Of a stretch of 5,762 nucleotides of DNA, positions 1 through 5,251 are shown one piece after another. The position numbers were made by a program, and so were the translations under genes. Below the pieces are notes generated by a model that saw only the letters and a program-made list of their open reading frames with translations, did no database searches and was not told where the DNA came from. How positions within the stretch are numbered: position 1 is the first letter of the stretch; the number at the start of each line of letters is the position of its first letter. Origin of the DNA: Thermoplasmata archaeon (GTDB taxonomy: Archaea; Thermoplasmatota; Thermoplasmata; Thermoplasmatales; GCA-001856825); the NCBI GenBank assembly GCA_021793855.1, contig JAJYRY010000069.1, forward strand, positions 1 through 5,762, given 5' to 3'.

Positions 1-585
1 CAGGGTCATAAACTCGATGGGGAAGTGATCATAAAGGGGGGCGGGATACAGGGTCTCGAAGCTGCCCTTTACGCCTCGAAGCGCGGTCTAAGCGTAACGC
101 TCTACGAGAAGGAAGACAGGATAGGAGGGCAGCTGAATAAAATATACGATCCTTACAAGAAAAGGGCTTTCTCCGCACTTCTAAAATATTACGAGAATGC
201 CCTAAGGCAGACCAATATCAACTTGGTTCTTGAAACAAGTTATAATGGCAGAGGGATAGAGTGTCTTCCCCCAGTTATCTACAAGGAACCTCCAGAGGAC
301 GGCGAATCGTTCGAAAGCAACGTATATGCAAACCATGACTGGTTCATAAGAATGGCAGAGCAGAAGAAGATAAGGGTGGGAAGGGAGAGCCTGAATAGCC
401 TTGATAGGGGCAGGAAGCTGGGGTACGTAAAGCTGGCCGAAGAGAAGGGGGTAGAATTCGTGGATGGAGGAAATTATGATTTCAGGCTAATGGTAAATGA
501 CCAGTACGACATCATGAAAGCAATCAGTCTCGGTGTTACCAAGGTGAAGCAGTTTATAGCAGAGAGGGAGAATGAGTTCATTTAA
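1..585 (+). CDS. FAD-dependent oxidoreductase, NADH oxidase / 2,4-dienoyl-CoA reductase-like, C-terminal part (5' partial)
   Basis: The reading frame is open from base 1 with no upstream stop, so the gene enters from the left and the GTG at 25 is probably an internal valine. The visible 194 residues start with an FAD-binding Rossmann unit: GGGIQG at residues 13-18, an acidic strand end at YEKE (35-38), then IGGQL at 41-45. In old-yellow-enzyme-fused reductases such as FadH or trimethylamine dehydrogenase, this block follows an N-terminal TIM barrel, which would lie outside the window. The C-terminal end (YDFR, then QYDIMKAISLGV at 169-180) resembles the second FAD half, where a Gly-Asp segment and an AI-x-x-G helix close the flavin site. 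The stretch between (about 86-155) is only about 70 residues. It shows neither the usual ATG motif nor a second GxGxxG for NAD(P)H. The likely role is hydride or electron transfer to an unsaturated acyl or related substrate in the cytosol; the substrate is unknown. Confidence 0.8.
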   Translation, partial: QGHKLDGEVIIKGGGIQGLEAALYASKRGLSVTLYEKEDRIGGQLNKIYDPYKKRAFSALLKYYENALRQTNINLVLETSYNGRGIECLPPVIYKEPPEDGESFESNVYANHDWFIRMAEQKKIRVGRESLNSLDRGRKLGYVKLAEEKGVEFVDGGNYDFRLMVNDQYDIMKAISLGVTKVKQFIAERENEFI

Positions 586-620
586 CGTGCACCATAAAAG
601 AAACATTTCGATGATTCAAG

Positions 621-632
621 AAAAATATATTG
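621..632 (+). promoter_or_regulatory. TATA box for the zinc-ribbon gene
   Basis: AAAAATATATTG is centred about 28 bases before the ATG at 655 and is preceded by a purine-rich BRE-like stretch (TTCAAG). This spacing fits a leaderless archaeal transcript beginning at or near that ATG, and it favours 655 over the GTG at 646. Confidence 0.5.
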
Positions 633-654
633 ATGCGAAGGCAATGTGAAAGCA

Positions 655-831
655 ATGAACCATCGAGTGTGCCCGCAGTGCGGGTCTGAACATATTGATT
701 TTGAAACTGGTTATATCACGGGGAAATACAGGTGCTTTGACTGCGGCTATGTTGGAAGCGTTATTTTTGAGTTTGATGACAAGAACTACGAAAGGTTCCT
801 GAAGCAATTAAAGGGCGAAGGCGAGAAGTGA
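655..831 (+). CDS. Small zinc-ribbon protein
   Basis: This is a 58-residue protein with two CxxC knuckles: CPQC at residues 6-9 and CFDC at 27-30, separated by 17 residues. Each is followed by a glycine (CGS and CGY), the usual pattern of archaeal zinc ribbons that bind one structural zinc. A beta-rich segment (GYVGSVIFEFD) follows the second knuckle, and the protein ends in a short charged helix rich in Lys and Glu. Small stand-alone zinc ribbons of this type are common in euryarchaea and usually have unknown roles, often presumed to involve nucleic acid or protein binding. An in-frame GTG at 646 would add three residues; the ATG at 655 is chosen because the TATA-like box sits at leaderless spacing from it. 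The gene stands alone, 69 bases after the flavoprotein gene and 91 bases before the next gene. Confidence 0.8.
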   Translation: MNHRVCPQCGSEHIDFETGYITGKYRCFDCGYVGSVIFEFDDKNYERFLKQLKGEGEK

Positions 832-893
832 AAATTTCCGTTCATTCTTTCCATCTATTGCCTAGCATTCCTGACAAGAAATTTAATGTACCA

Positions 894-902
894 GGCTATA
901 CA
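894..902 (+). promoter_or_regulatory. Possible TATA box for the seven-helix membrane protein
   Basis: GGCTATACA is centred about 25 bases before the ATG at 923, which would allow a leaderless message. A second AT-rich stretch at 877-890 (AAGAAATTTAATGT) could instead serve with a leader of roughly 10-15 bases. Neither is a strong consensus. Confidence 0.35.
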
Positions 903-922
903 CCCTGCATCGGCGGTAGGGA

Positions 923-1600
923 ATGGACGTAAGATTGCCAACTGGGAAGGACAAGACCGTTGCAGTAGGGGTGGGAGTAGCTTTCATGGTGCTTGCACTC
1001 ATACCGCAGTTCATAACACAGGAGGTACCGACAATCATCGTACTAGTGAGGTATGGTGTAGCGAACCTTATAGAAATTATGACAACATTTGAACTTTCCA
1101 ACCCCATCATCTGGGCACTTTTCATCGGAGGGACGGCTGCAGTTTACCAGGAATCGATGAAATTCTTTTCAGTCAACACCCAGTCCAAGTATCTTACAAT
1201 TTGGATAGGACTTGGATTCGCATTGGTAGACATTGCGGTCCTGTTTTTTGAAAGCGGCTCTGCACTGATCACGTCATTCTCCTGGACTTTGCTGATTTTG
1301 ATAGCGCTAAACACTTTTTCATCGTTGATATTTCACCCTGGGACCGCATTGATGCTGAAATATGGACGAACAATAAGGAAGGGGATCTACTTCCTGCTTT
1401 TCACAATACTGCTTCACGGCATAGAGGATGGAGGGCTGGTTTATGCGGACATATACGTCCTTCTCCATAAGAACCTTTATACTGAGGTAATTGCAGTATT
1501 CTGGGCAGCTACCATCAGTATCTCAATTGCCGCATTTGTTATAGGAATGAAATACAGGAGACGTCTTTATGCTGGCAACGTTGACGAAAACACGATCTGA
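923..1600 (+). CDS. Seven-helix membrane protein, PrsW/YhfC (CPBP-like) protease-family resemblance
   Basis: This 225-residue, very hydrophobic protein has about seven predicted membrane spans: roughly residues 12-32, 35-55, 58-75, 91-110, 113-136, 152-170 and 185-208. It ends in a basic tail (KYRRRL). Four spaced motifs follow the order seen in PrsW, YhfC and CPBP-type intramembrane glutamic proteases. They are an E-x-x-K element (YQESMKFF, E77 and K80), a GFALVD element in the next helix (D103 where Glu is usual), a histidine-led element (FHPGTALMLKYG, H138), and a second histidine element (LHGIEDGG, H165 and D169). The first motif has QE rather than the paired EE, so activity is uncertain. 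Known family members cleave membrane substrates or prenylated proteins; no substrate can be named here. The ATG is the first start after an in-frame TAG at 917. Assignment rests on motif reading only. Confidence 0.75.
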   Translation: MDVRLPTGKDKTVAVGVGVAFMVLALIPQFITQEVPTIIVLVRYGVANLIEIMTTFELSNPIIWALFIGGTAAVYQESMKFFSVNTQSKYLTIWIGLGFALVDIAVLFFESGSALITSFSWTLLILIALNTFSSLIFHPGTALMLKYGRTIRKGIYFLLFTILLHGIEDGGLVYADIYVLLHKNLYTEVIAVFWAATISISIAAFVIGMKYRRRLYAGNVDENTI

Positions 1601-1657
1601 TTGGTACATTTCCGAGTATAGGGCAACTAACCGTGCAGCCAATTGCTAAATAAAAGG

Positions 1658-1678
1658 TATATTTTTATAATAAAATAG
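1658..1678 (+). promoter_or_regulatory. AT-rich TATA region for the coiled-coil membrane protein gene
   Basis: A run of A and T containing TATATTTTTATAA and then ATAATAAAATA lies about 32-52 bases before the ATG at 1710. The 3' part would place the transcript start near 1696-1706, giving a leader of at most about 14 bases. An AAAGG-type BRE-like element precedes it at 1652-1657. Confidence 0.5.
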
Positions 1679-1689
1679 ACTAACAATGA

Positions 1690-1709
1690 TGCACACTTCA
1701 TAGCGTGCA
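1690..1709 (+). repeat. Short inverted repeat abutting the start codon at 1710
   Basis: TGCAC at 1690-1694 and GTGCA at 1705-1709 are perfect reverse complements separated by 10 bases, and the second arm touches the ATG. It could be a weak operator or hairpin; with only 5-base arms it may also be chance. Confidence 0.3.
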
Positions 1710-2213
1710 ATGGAGAGGAATAGATTGCCATTCACATCAAATAAGGAAGAAAGGATCCGGAGGTTGGAAGAACAACTCACTAATCTCAGGACTAACAGCT
1801 CATACGGAAGCAACTGCGAAAACATTGCAAGAGTTCAGCTCCAGCTTACGCAACTTTATGCGGACGTGGGGAACAAGATGATGTCTGACCAGATGCTGAA
1901 CGATGCAAGCAAGACACTTCAGGACCCACTTTGCCAGAGGACCAAGGCAACAGACCAGATGTTGAGGAGTATAGAGTATTACAAGAGTCACCCTGGAATG
2001 CTGAGTATTCAATCAATGCCTGCGATATACAGGTACCTTTCATTGATAGTGCTCCTCATTGGTTACGTTGTTCTCTATGCGCTTTATTATCTGTACCACT
2101 CGCTCTTTGTTTACAACGATTTCCTTGTAGGAATCCTCATAGTGTTCGTTATCAGCATCGGCCTAAACTTCGTTGTAAGAAACCAGTACATGAAGAAGGC
2201 AGCAAGGCAGTAA
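1710..2213 (+). CDS. Unknown protein with helical (coiled-coil/TPR-like) N-terminus and two C-terminal membrane helices
   Basis: This 167-residue protein was not recognised. Residues 11-27 are strongly charged with heptad-like leucines (EERIRRLEEQLTNL), suggesting a short coiled coil. Residues 38-70 (ARVQLQLTQLYADVGN and following) resemble one tetratricopeptide-like helical hairpin, with small residues at turn positions. Two hydrophobic spans follow, about 108-128 and 136-156, rich in Leu, Tyr and Val. A short basic tail (RNQYMKKAARQ) probably faces the cytosol. The likely picture is a helical cytoplasmic domain anchored by a membrane hairpin, perhaps a scaffold or membrane-tethered adaptor; this is inference. 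The ATG is the first start after an in-frame TAG at 1701. It lies 109 bases after the seven-helix protein with its own promoter-like region, so they need not be co-transcribed. The 3' end faces the oxidoreductase gene across 16 bases. Confidence 0.75.
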   Translation: MERNRLPFTSNKEERIRRLEEQLTNLRTNSSYGSNCENIARVQLQLTQLYADVGNKMMSDQMLNDASKTLQDPLCQRTKATDQMLRSIEYYKSHPGMLSIQSMPAIYRYLSLIVLLIGYVVLYALYYLYHSLFVYNDFLVGILIVFVISIGLNFVVRNQYMKKAARQ

Positions 2214-2229
2214 TTTCACTTAATTTCTA

Positions 2230-3189
2230 TCACTTGATTTCAACTGACGTTCCTGAACAGGCTGCCTGCTGGGAAAGAAGGTGCATCTTTGTAGATAGTA
2301 TGGCCTCTTCAGGGCCAGCTATCTTCCTGAAATCACCTGTAAAATCCTTGACCTCCTCTTCATACATATTTGTCCCGCTGTCAAATTCCTTAATCATCTT
2401 GCCATTCAGGTAGACTGCAGACGATACTGAAGTGGCGTAGAAATTAGTGACCATCAGGTTCCCTTCGCTCCCGTATATCAAAAGGTCATTGCCGATAGAC
2501 GAGATCACTCTAGAGGAAAGAGCATTTGCAATGATGCCATTATTGAATTCGAATGTTGCCTGCATTGTATCTTCTATCACAGCACACCTGGGTGAATTGG
2601 ATGCCTTCACCAGATTTACTTCCTTTCCGAACAGATTTATGAAACTGTCGAAGATATGAACACCCCTTCCTGCGATGGATCCCCCTCCGGCCATCTCAGG
2701 CATTTCCCACCATGTGCCATCGTGAACAGATACGGAATTACTGGTGAACTTCCCTGATGCGATCCTTGTCTCACCGATGCTTTTGTTCGATAGATATTTT
2801 TTAACTTCATCGACTGCCGGATGAAATCTTAGGTGGAAGCCGATTCCGAACTTCAAGTCCATCTTCCTCGAGAGGCTGGCAAGTTCTTCTGTGTCTTTGA
2901 TGCTCAGTGTAACTGGCTTTTCGAGCAGTACGCTCTTCCCTGCTTCAAATGCCATCTTTGCGTGGACGAAATGCAGCGAGTTCGGTGACGAAATATAAAC
3001 AGCTTCAAAGGGTTGCCTGATAAATTCTTCTAAGTCACCGAAGAACTGCGCCCCGAATTCCCTGGATATTTTCTCCCCCTTGTCGCGGTCTCTAGAATAG
3101 ATATGCGTTATCCTAGAACCTGACTTAGTGATTGAAGGCATCACTCTTGTAGTGGCATGATTTCCCAGCGAAATGATCCCGAATTCCAT
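2230..3189 (-). CDS. Gfo/Idh/MocA-family NAD(P)-dependent oxidoreductase
   Basis: This 319-residue protein is slightly short for the family (usually about 330-370). The N-terminal half is a Rossmann domain: the first strand and loop FGIISLGNHATT (residues 3-14), a later strand VYISSPNSLHF (64-74), and the signature EKP at 90-92, whose Lys91 is the usual catalytic lysine. The C-terminal half has the beta-sheet substrate domain, starting near GFHLRFHPAV (117-126), with GGGSIAGRGVHIFD at 168-181. His178 matches the conserved catalytic histidine. The Asp normally four residues before it is Gly174, and the GxGxxG glycines are S7, G9 and A12. Family members oxidise or reduce sugars, inositols and related hydroxyl compounds in the cytosol; substrate and activity are undetermined here. 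The ATG start at 3189 is supported by a TATA box at leaderless spacing. The gene converges on its plus-strand neighbour. Confidence 0.93.
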   Translation of the reverse strand: MEFGIISLGNHATTRVMPSITKSGSRITHIYSRDRDKGEKISREFGAQFFGDLEEFIRQPFEAVYISSPNSLHFVHAKMAFEAGKSVLLEKPVTLSIKDTEELASLSRKMDLKFGIGFHLRFHPAVDEVKKYLSNKSIGETRIASGKFTSNSVSVHDGTWWEMPEMAGGGSIAGRGVHIFDSFINLFGKEVNLVKASNSPRCAVIEDTMQATFEFNNGIIANALSSRVISSIGNDLLIYGSEGNLMVTNFYATSVSSAVYLNGKMIKEFDSGTNMYEEEVKDFTGDFRKIAGPEEAILSTKMHLLSQQAACSGTSVEIK

Positions 3190-3209
3190 ATATCCAGAAA
3201 AGGGGTTGG

Positions 3210-3220
3210 AATATATTATT
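3210..3220 (-). promoter_or_regulatory. TATA box for the Gfo/Idh/MocA-type gene
   Basis: On the minus strand the AATAATATAT core is centred about 26 bases before the ATG at 3189. This is the expected spacing for a leaderless archaeal transcript. No Shine-Dalgarno sequence precedes the start. Confidence 0.6.
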
Positions 3221-3229
3221 TGACGTCAA
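3220..3229. promoter_or_regulatory. Perfect 10-base palindrome next to the oxidoreductase TATA box
   Basis: TTGACGTCAA is its own reverse complement and lies immediately upstream of the minus-strand TATA box, where TFB would contact the BRE. A dimeric regulator binding here could block transcription of the oxidoreductase gene. Assignment as an operator is inference from position and symmetry. Confidence 0.35.
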
Positions 3230-3295
3230 TGGTCCAGCTACGGAAATTTTAAGGAGGATGGGTAGCGTGTTTATGTTCAATTCAGAATTTTAGCC

Positions 3296-3628
3296 TCAAT
3301 GTCCACCCTTAAGGTATTTCCTGATCCTTGGCTTGAAGGAAAAATGGCCTATTGGGGACCAAACCCCCTTGCCAAAGGAAAGGAAGGCACCCCTGCTGTC
3401 CTCCAATCTTACAGTGAATCCAAGATTAAATGCTAACTTTGCAATTTTACGGATTTCTCCAGCTTCCCTCACCTTTACATTCATGAAAGAGAGTGAGGAC
3501 TTGATGTCATCTTCCTTAGCTTTTATTGATACCTTCCTCTCATCGAATCTTACCGCAAAATCTCTTCCATTCAATACAACTCTAACCGAGCCTTCAAGAA
3601 TGGGGTACCTGCCCTTAGGCTCTGTCAT
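3296..3628 (-). CDS. Small unknown protein, second gene of an overlapping pair
   Basis: This 110-residue protein was not recognised. The N-terminal half looks beta-rich and charged: GSVRVVLNGR at residues 13-22, then AVRFDERKVSIKAKEDD at 25-41. The C-terminal half has a probable helix (EIRKIAKLAFNLG, 58-70) followed by strands and a Gly-rich turn (LSFGKGVWSPIGHFSF, 83-98), ending in a basic tail. No signal peptide or membrane span is visible, so it is probably cytosolic. Its ATG lies inside the last codons of the upstream small gene, with a 14-base overlap in another frame. This suggests translational coupling and a joint role. A plus-strand open frame over the same bases (3333-3674) was judged a shadow: it has no promoter or ribosome site and its protein is low in structure-like pattern. 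A frameshift splitting one gene into two is an alternative explanation for the pair. Confidence 0.7.
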   Translation of the reverse strand: MTEPKGRYPILEGSVRVVLNGRDFAVRFDERKVSIKAKEDDIKSSLSFMNVKVREAGEIRKIAKLAFNLGFTVRLEDSRGAFLSFGKGVWSPIGHFSFKPRIRKYLKGGH

Positions 3629-3785
3629 GTATAGGTCTGGCCGTCACTGTAACCTTTCCGTTTACGACTATTGAAACTGTGCCAGACAATCTAACTGTCA
3701 GGTTGTCAAAGTTGAATTCCGCAGAGCTTTGAGTCCCCTCTATCGCCTTTATGAAACTCTCAATTATTGATTCTTCTTCTGCCAT
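3615..3785 (-). CDS. Small unknown protein, first gene of an overlapping pair
   Basis: This is a 56-residue protein, read directly from the minus strand. It starts with an acidic helix-like segment (MAEEESIIESFIKAIEG, 1-17). It then runs into alternating hydrophobic residues typical of beta strands: LTVRLSG at 29-35 and TVSIVVNGKVTVTARP at 36-51. The element GTVSIVVNGK (35-44) closely resembles GSVRVVLNGR in the downstream protein, with five of ten positions identical and four more conservative. The ATG at 3785 is fixed by an in-frame TGA 12 bases before it. The stop at 3615-3617 lies 14 bases inside the next gene. Regular codon use, a plausible fold pattern and the overlap with a neighbour support it as real. 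No known family was recognised. It lies 115 bases past the stop of the transporter gene. Confidence 0.6.
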   Translation of the reverse strand: MAEEESIIESFIKAIEGTQSSAEFNFDNLTVRLSGTVSIVVNGKVTVTARPIHDRA

Positions 3786-3837
3786 GGATTTCCATCAGAC
3801 CTGAGTATTTCACTTTTCTGTTTACTGTAGGGTCAAA

Positions 3838-3847
3838 TGATATATCA
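3838..3847 (-). promoter_or_regulatory. Possible TATA box for the overlapping small-gene pair
   Basis: The minus strand reads TGATATATCA here. It would give a start near 3816 and a leader of about 30 bases before the ATG at 3785. A weaker AAATAC element at about 3804-3810 would instead suit a leaderless start. Either would give the pair a promoter separate from the transporter. Confidence 0.35.
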
Positions 3848-3900
3848 GCCCATGTTCATAAACACTACTTTGAGAGAAGGCAGAAGTTGTCGTTGATTGG

Positions 3901-5112
3901 TCAAGAGGGAATAACCTTTGGTCTTCTTGGTAGGTATACGAGGAATCCTAGGGACACCACAGCAAAAACAAGGAGTATAGTAAAAGAGAGGTATAGACTT
4001 GTGAATATGTGCACGCCATCGAATAGGAGTAATCCTATGCTGCCCCCTATTGTGTTACCCACACCCCATACCAGGGCATTGGCACGAGTCGAATGTTCCC
4101 TAGGCACGGTCTGGGAAACGTATCCCATCAGAACAGGGAAACCAGTATATGCAAAGAATGCGAAGAAAGTATAGTTCACAAGTACTGTCAGGAAATTCTT
4201 CGAAAGATAAAGGAAGACGACGAAGAATGCCACTGACCCTACGGATGAAATAGATACTGTAAATCTTCCCCCGAACCTTGAAGTCAGGTATCCAAATAGC
4301 GGTTGCCCCAGTACAGGTGCAAGGAATGCTATTCCCAGTATTAGGGCCATGAGATGCTTTGAATTGAAAATACCATCCAGGTAAGTGGGGATGTAAGTGG
4401 TTGTAACGGTTATGAACATCGACCTGAGGAAAACAAGTACAACCAGCATTAGCAGGAAAACGGGTAATGCGCCCTCCTTGCCTTTGATTGCGTCTTTCTC
4501 CTTGCTTATGACTGGTACGCTATACTGGTAGTTCTTCCTCTTGAAGAACTTGAGCCCCATGAACACAAGGACTGCCGCTACCAGGAAGTATATGACAATT
4601 ACTTCCAGTCCCAAAACAATCCCTACAAAACTTGCAATGAATACCAGCATGGGCGGGAATGCGCTTCTTCCAAGGCTGCCAAATGAACCATTTATGCCCA
4701 TGTAAGATGCAGACCCCTTTGGTCCAAATGTATGTGATAGTATGGTGGCACCTATGGGATGATAAATGGACTGCCCTACACCTAGCAATACTGATCCGAG
4801 GATCATGAATTCATATGCAGCTCCATGGAACACGAAAGGAATTGAGAAGAAGAAGGCGGCAAGGCCGTTAAGGATGAGTCCAAATGTAAGAATTGAAGCG
4901 TCCCTGTCTACACGGTCAGCATAAGAACCAACGTATACGCTTAGAAAACCCGATATAAGATTGTATAGGACGGGCATTAGCCCTATGACGAAGAACGAAA
5001 GACCCTTGATTCCAGTATAGTATGTCAGTAGGACTGGAAATAGAAGGAAGTTACCGTCCACTGAGAAGTGGCTTAGTGAAGTGAAAACTAGGGAGTTTAG
5101 TTTATCATTCAT
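3901..5112 (-). CDS. Major facilitator superfamily transporter, fosmidomycin-resistance (Fsr)-like
   Basis: This 403-residue protein has about twelve membrane spans in two groups of six, joined by a charged loop (residues 189-214, FKRKNYQYSVP then KEKDAIKGKEG). The MFS loop 2-3 motif is present as GSYADRVDRD (62-71). Span 1 contains HFSVDG (15-20), and the span 4 region reads GVGQSIYHPIGA (111-122). This resembles the G-x-G-x-S-x-x-HP pattern of fosmidomycin-resistance-type exporters, so a drug or small-molecule efflux role is more likely than sugar uptake; the substrate is not known. Length is normal for the family. The ATG is preceded by GGAGGT at 5-base spacing, the clearest Shine-Dalgarno site in the window, so this message probably has a leader. 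It is transcribed away from the PLP enzyme gene on its 5' side, and the two share a 139-base intergenic region. Confidence 0.93.
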   Translation of the reverse strand: MNDKLNSLVFTSLSHFSVDGNFLLFPVLLTYYTGIKGLSFFVIGLMPVLYNLISGFLSVYVGSYADRVDRDASILTFGLILNGLAAFFFSIPFVFHGAAYEFMILGSVLLGVGQSIYHPIGATILSHTFGPKGSASYMGINGSFGSLGRSAFPPMLVFIASFVGIVLGLEVIVIYFLVAAVLVFMGLKFFKRKNYQYSVPVISKEKDAIKGKEGALPVFLLMLVVLVFLRSMFITVTTTYIPTYLDGIFNSKHLMALILGIAFLAPVLGQPLFGYLTSRFGGRFTVSISSVGSVAFFVVFLYLSKNFLTVLVNYTFFAFFAYTGFPVLMGYVSQTVPREHSTRANALVWGVGNTIGGSIGLLLFDGVHIFTSLYLSFTILLVFAVVSLGFLVYLPRRPKVIPS

Positions 5113-5117
5113 TCTAT

Positions 5118-5123
5118 ACCTCC
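5118..5123 (-). promoter_or_regulatory. Strong Shine-Dalgarno site of the transporter gene
   Basis: The minus strand reads GGAGGT five bases before the ATG at 5112. It fixes that start. It also contrasts with the other genes here, which have no such site and seem leaderless. Confidence 0.75.
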
Positions 5124-5197
5124 GAAAGAGCGTTTAGAAATTTAATGCTGTGCATTGCTAACTCTTGTCTGTATCTACATAGCCGGGGTAAAAACAA

Positions 5198-5208
5198 GGA
5201 AATTTTCC
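5198..5208. repeat. Inverted repeat in the divergent intergenic region
   Basis: GGAAATTTTCC is symmetric about its central T (5-base arms). It lies about 10 bases upstream of the TATA-like stretch of the PLP enzyme gene and inside the region shared with the transporter. It is a possible operator, but AT-rich symmetry of this length can occur by chance. Confidence 0.3.
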
Positions 5209-5217
5209 AGACTACGG

Positions 5218-5230
5218 ATAAATTAATTAA
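5218..5230 (+). promoter_or_regulatory. TATA box for the PLP-enzyme gene
   Basis: ATAAATTAATTAA is centred about 28 bases before the GTG at 5252, consistent with a leaderless message starting on that codon. No Shine-Dalgarno sequence lies between them. Confidence 0.5.
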
Positions 5231-5251
5231 TCAACCATTGGTACTGTTGCA

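Noticed and set aside
611..649. Twelve-codon frame starting at ATG 611 and ending at TGA 647 before the zinc-ribbon gene, a possible leader peptide
   Set aside because: It overlaps the proposed TATA box, so it would not be transcribed in a leaderless message starting near 655.
838..856. Pyrimidine-rich stretch after the zinc-ribbon stop as a terminator
   Set aside because: It lacks a continuous T run long enough to call an archaeal terminator with confidence.
883..1125. Minus-strand 80-codon frame and plus-strand 68-codon frame (886-1092) over the start of the seven-helix membrane protein
   Set aside because: Both are in other frames over a clearly hydrophobic, motif-bearing coding region and have no signals of their own.
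1931..2413. Plus-strand open frame of 160 codons spanning the convergent junction
   Set aside because: It overlaps the end of one well-supported gene in another frame and the antisense of the oxidoreductase. Its protein is rich in Cys, Pro and Ser with no fold-like pattern.
3251..3293. AAGGAGG followed by a tiny plus-strand frame (ATG at 3258 or GTG at 3267, stop at 3291)
   Set aside because: The Shine-Dalgarno-like run is perfect, but the frame is only 8-11 codons with no gene after it on that strand. It is most likely chance in the gap between two minus-strand genes.
3333..3674. Plus-strand open frame of 113 codons opposite the two small minus-strand genes
   Set aside because: It has no promoter or ribosome-binding signal, and it overlaps two minus-strand frames that show gene coupling and a shared motif. 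Long antisense frames are common opposite real genes.
3767..4174. Plus-strand open frame of 135 codons antisense to the transporter 3' end
   Set aside because: The opposite strand encodes clear membrane helices of the MFS protein; this frame has no recognisable motif or start signals.
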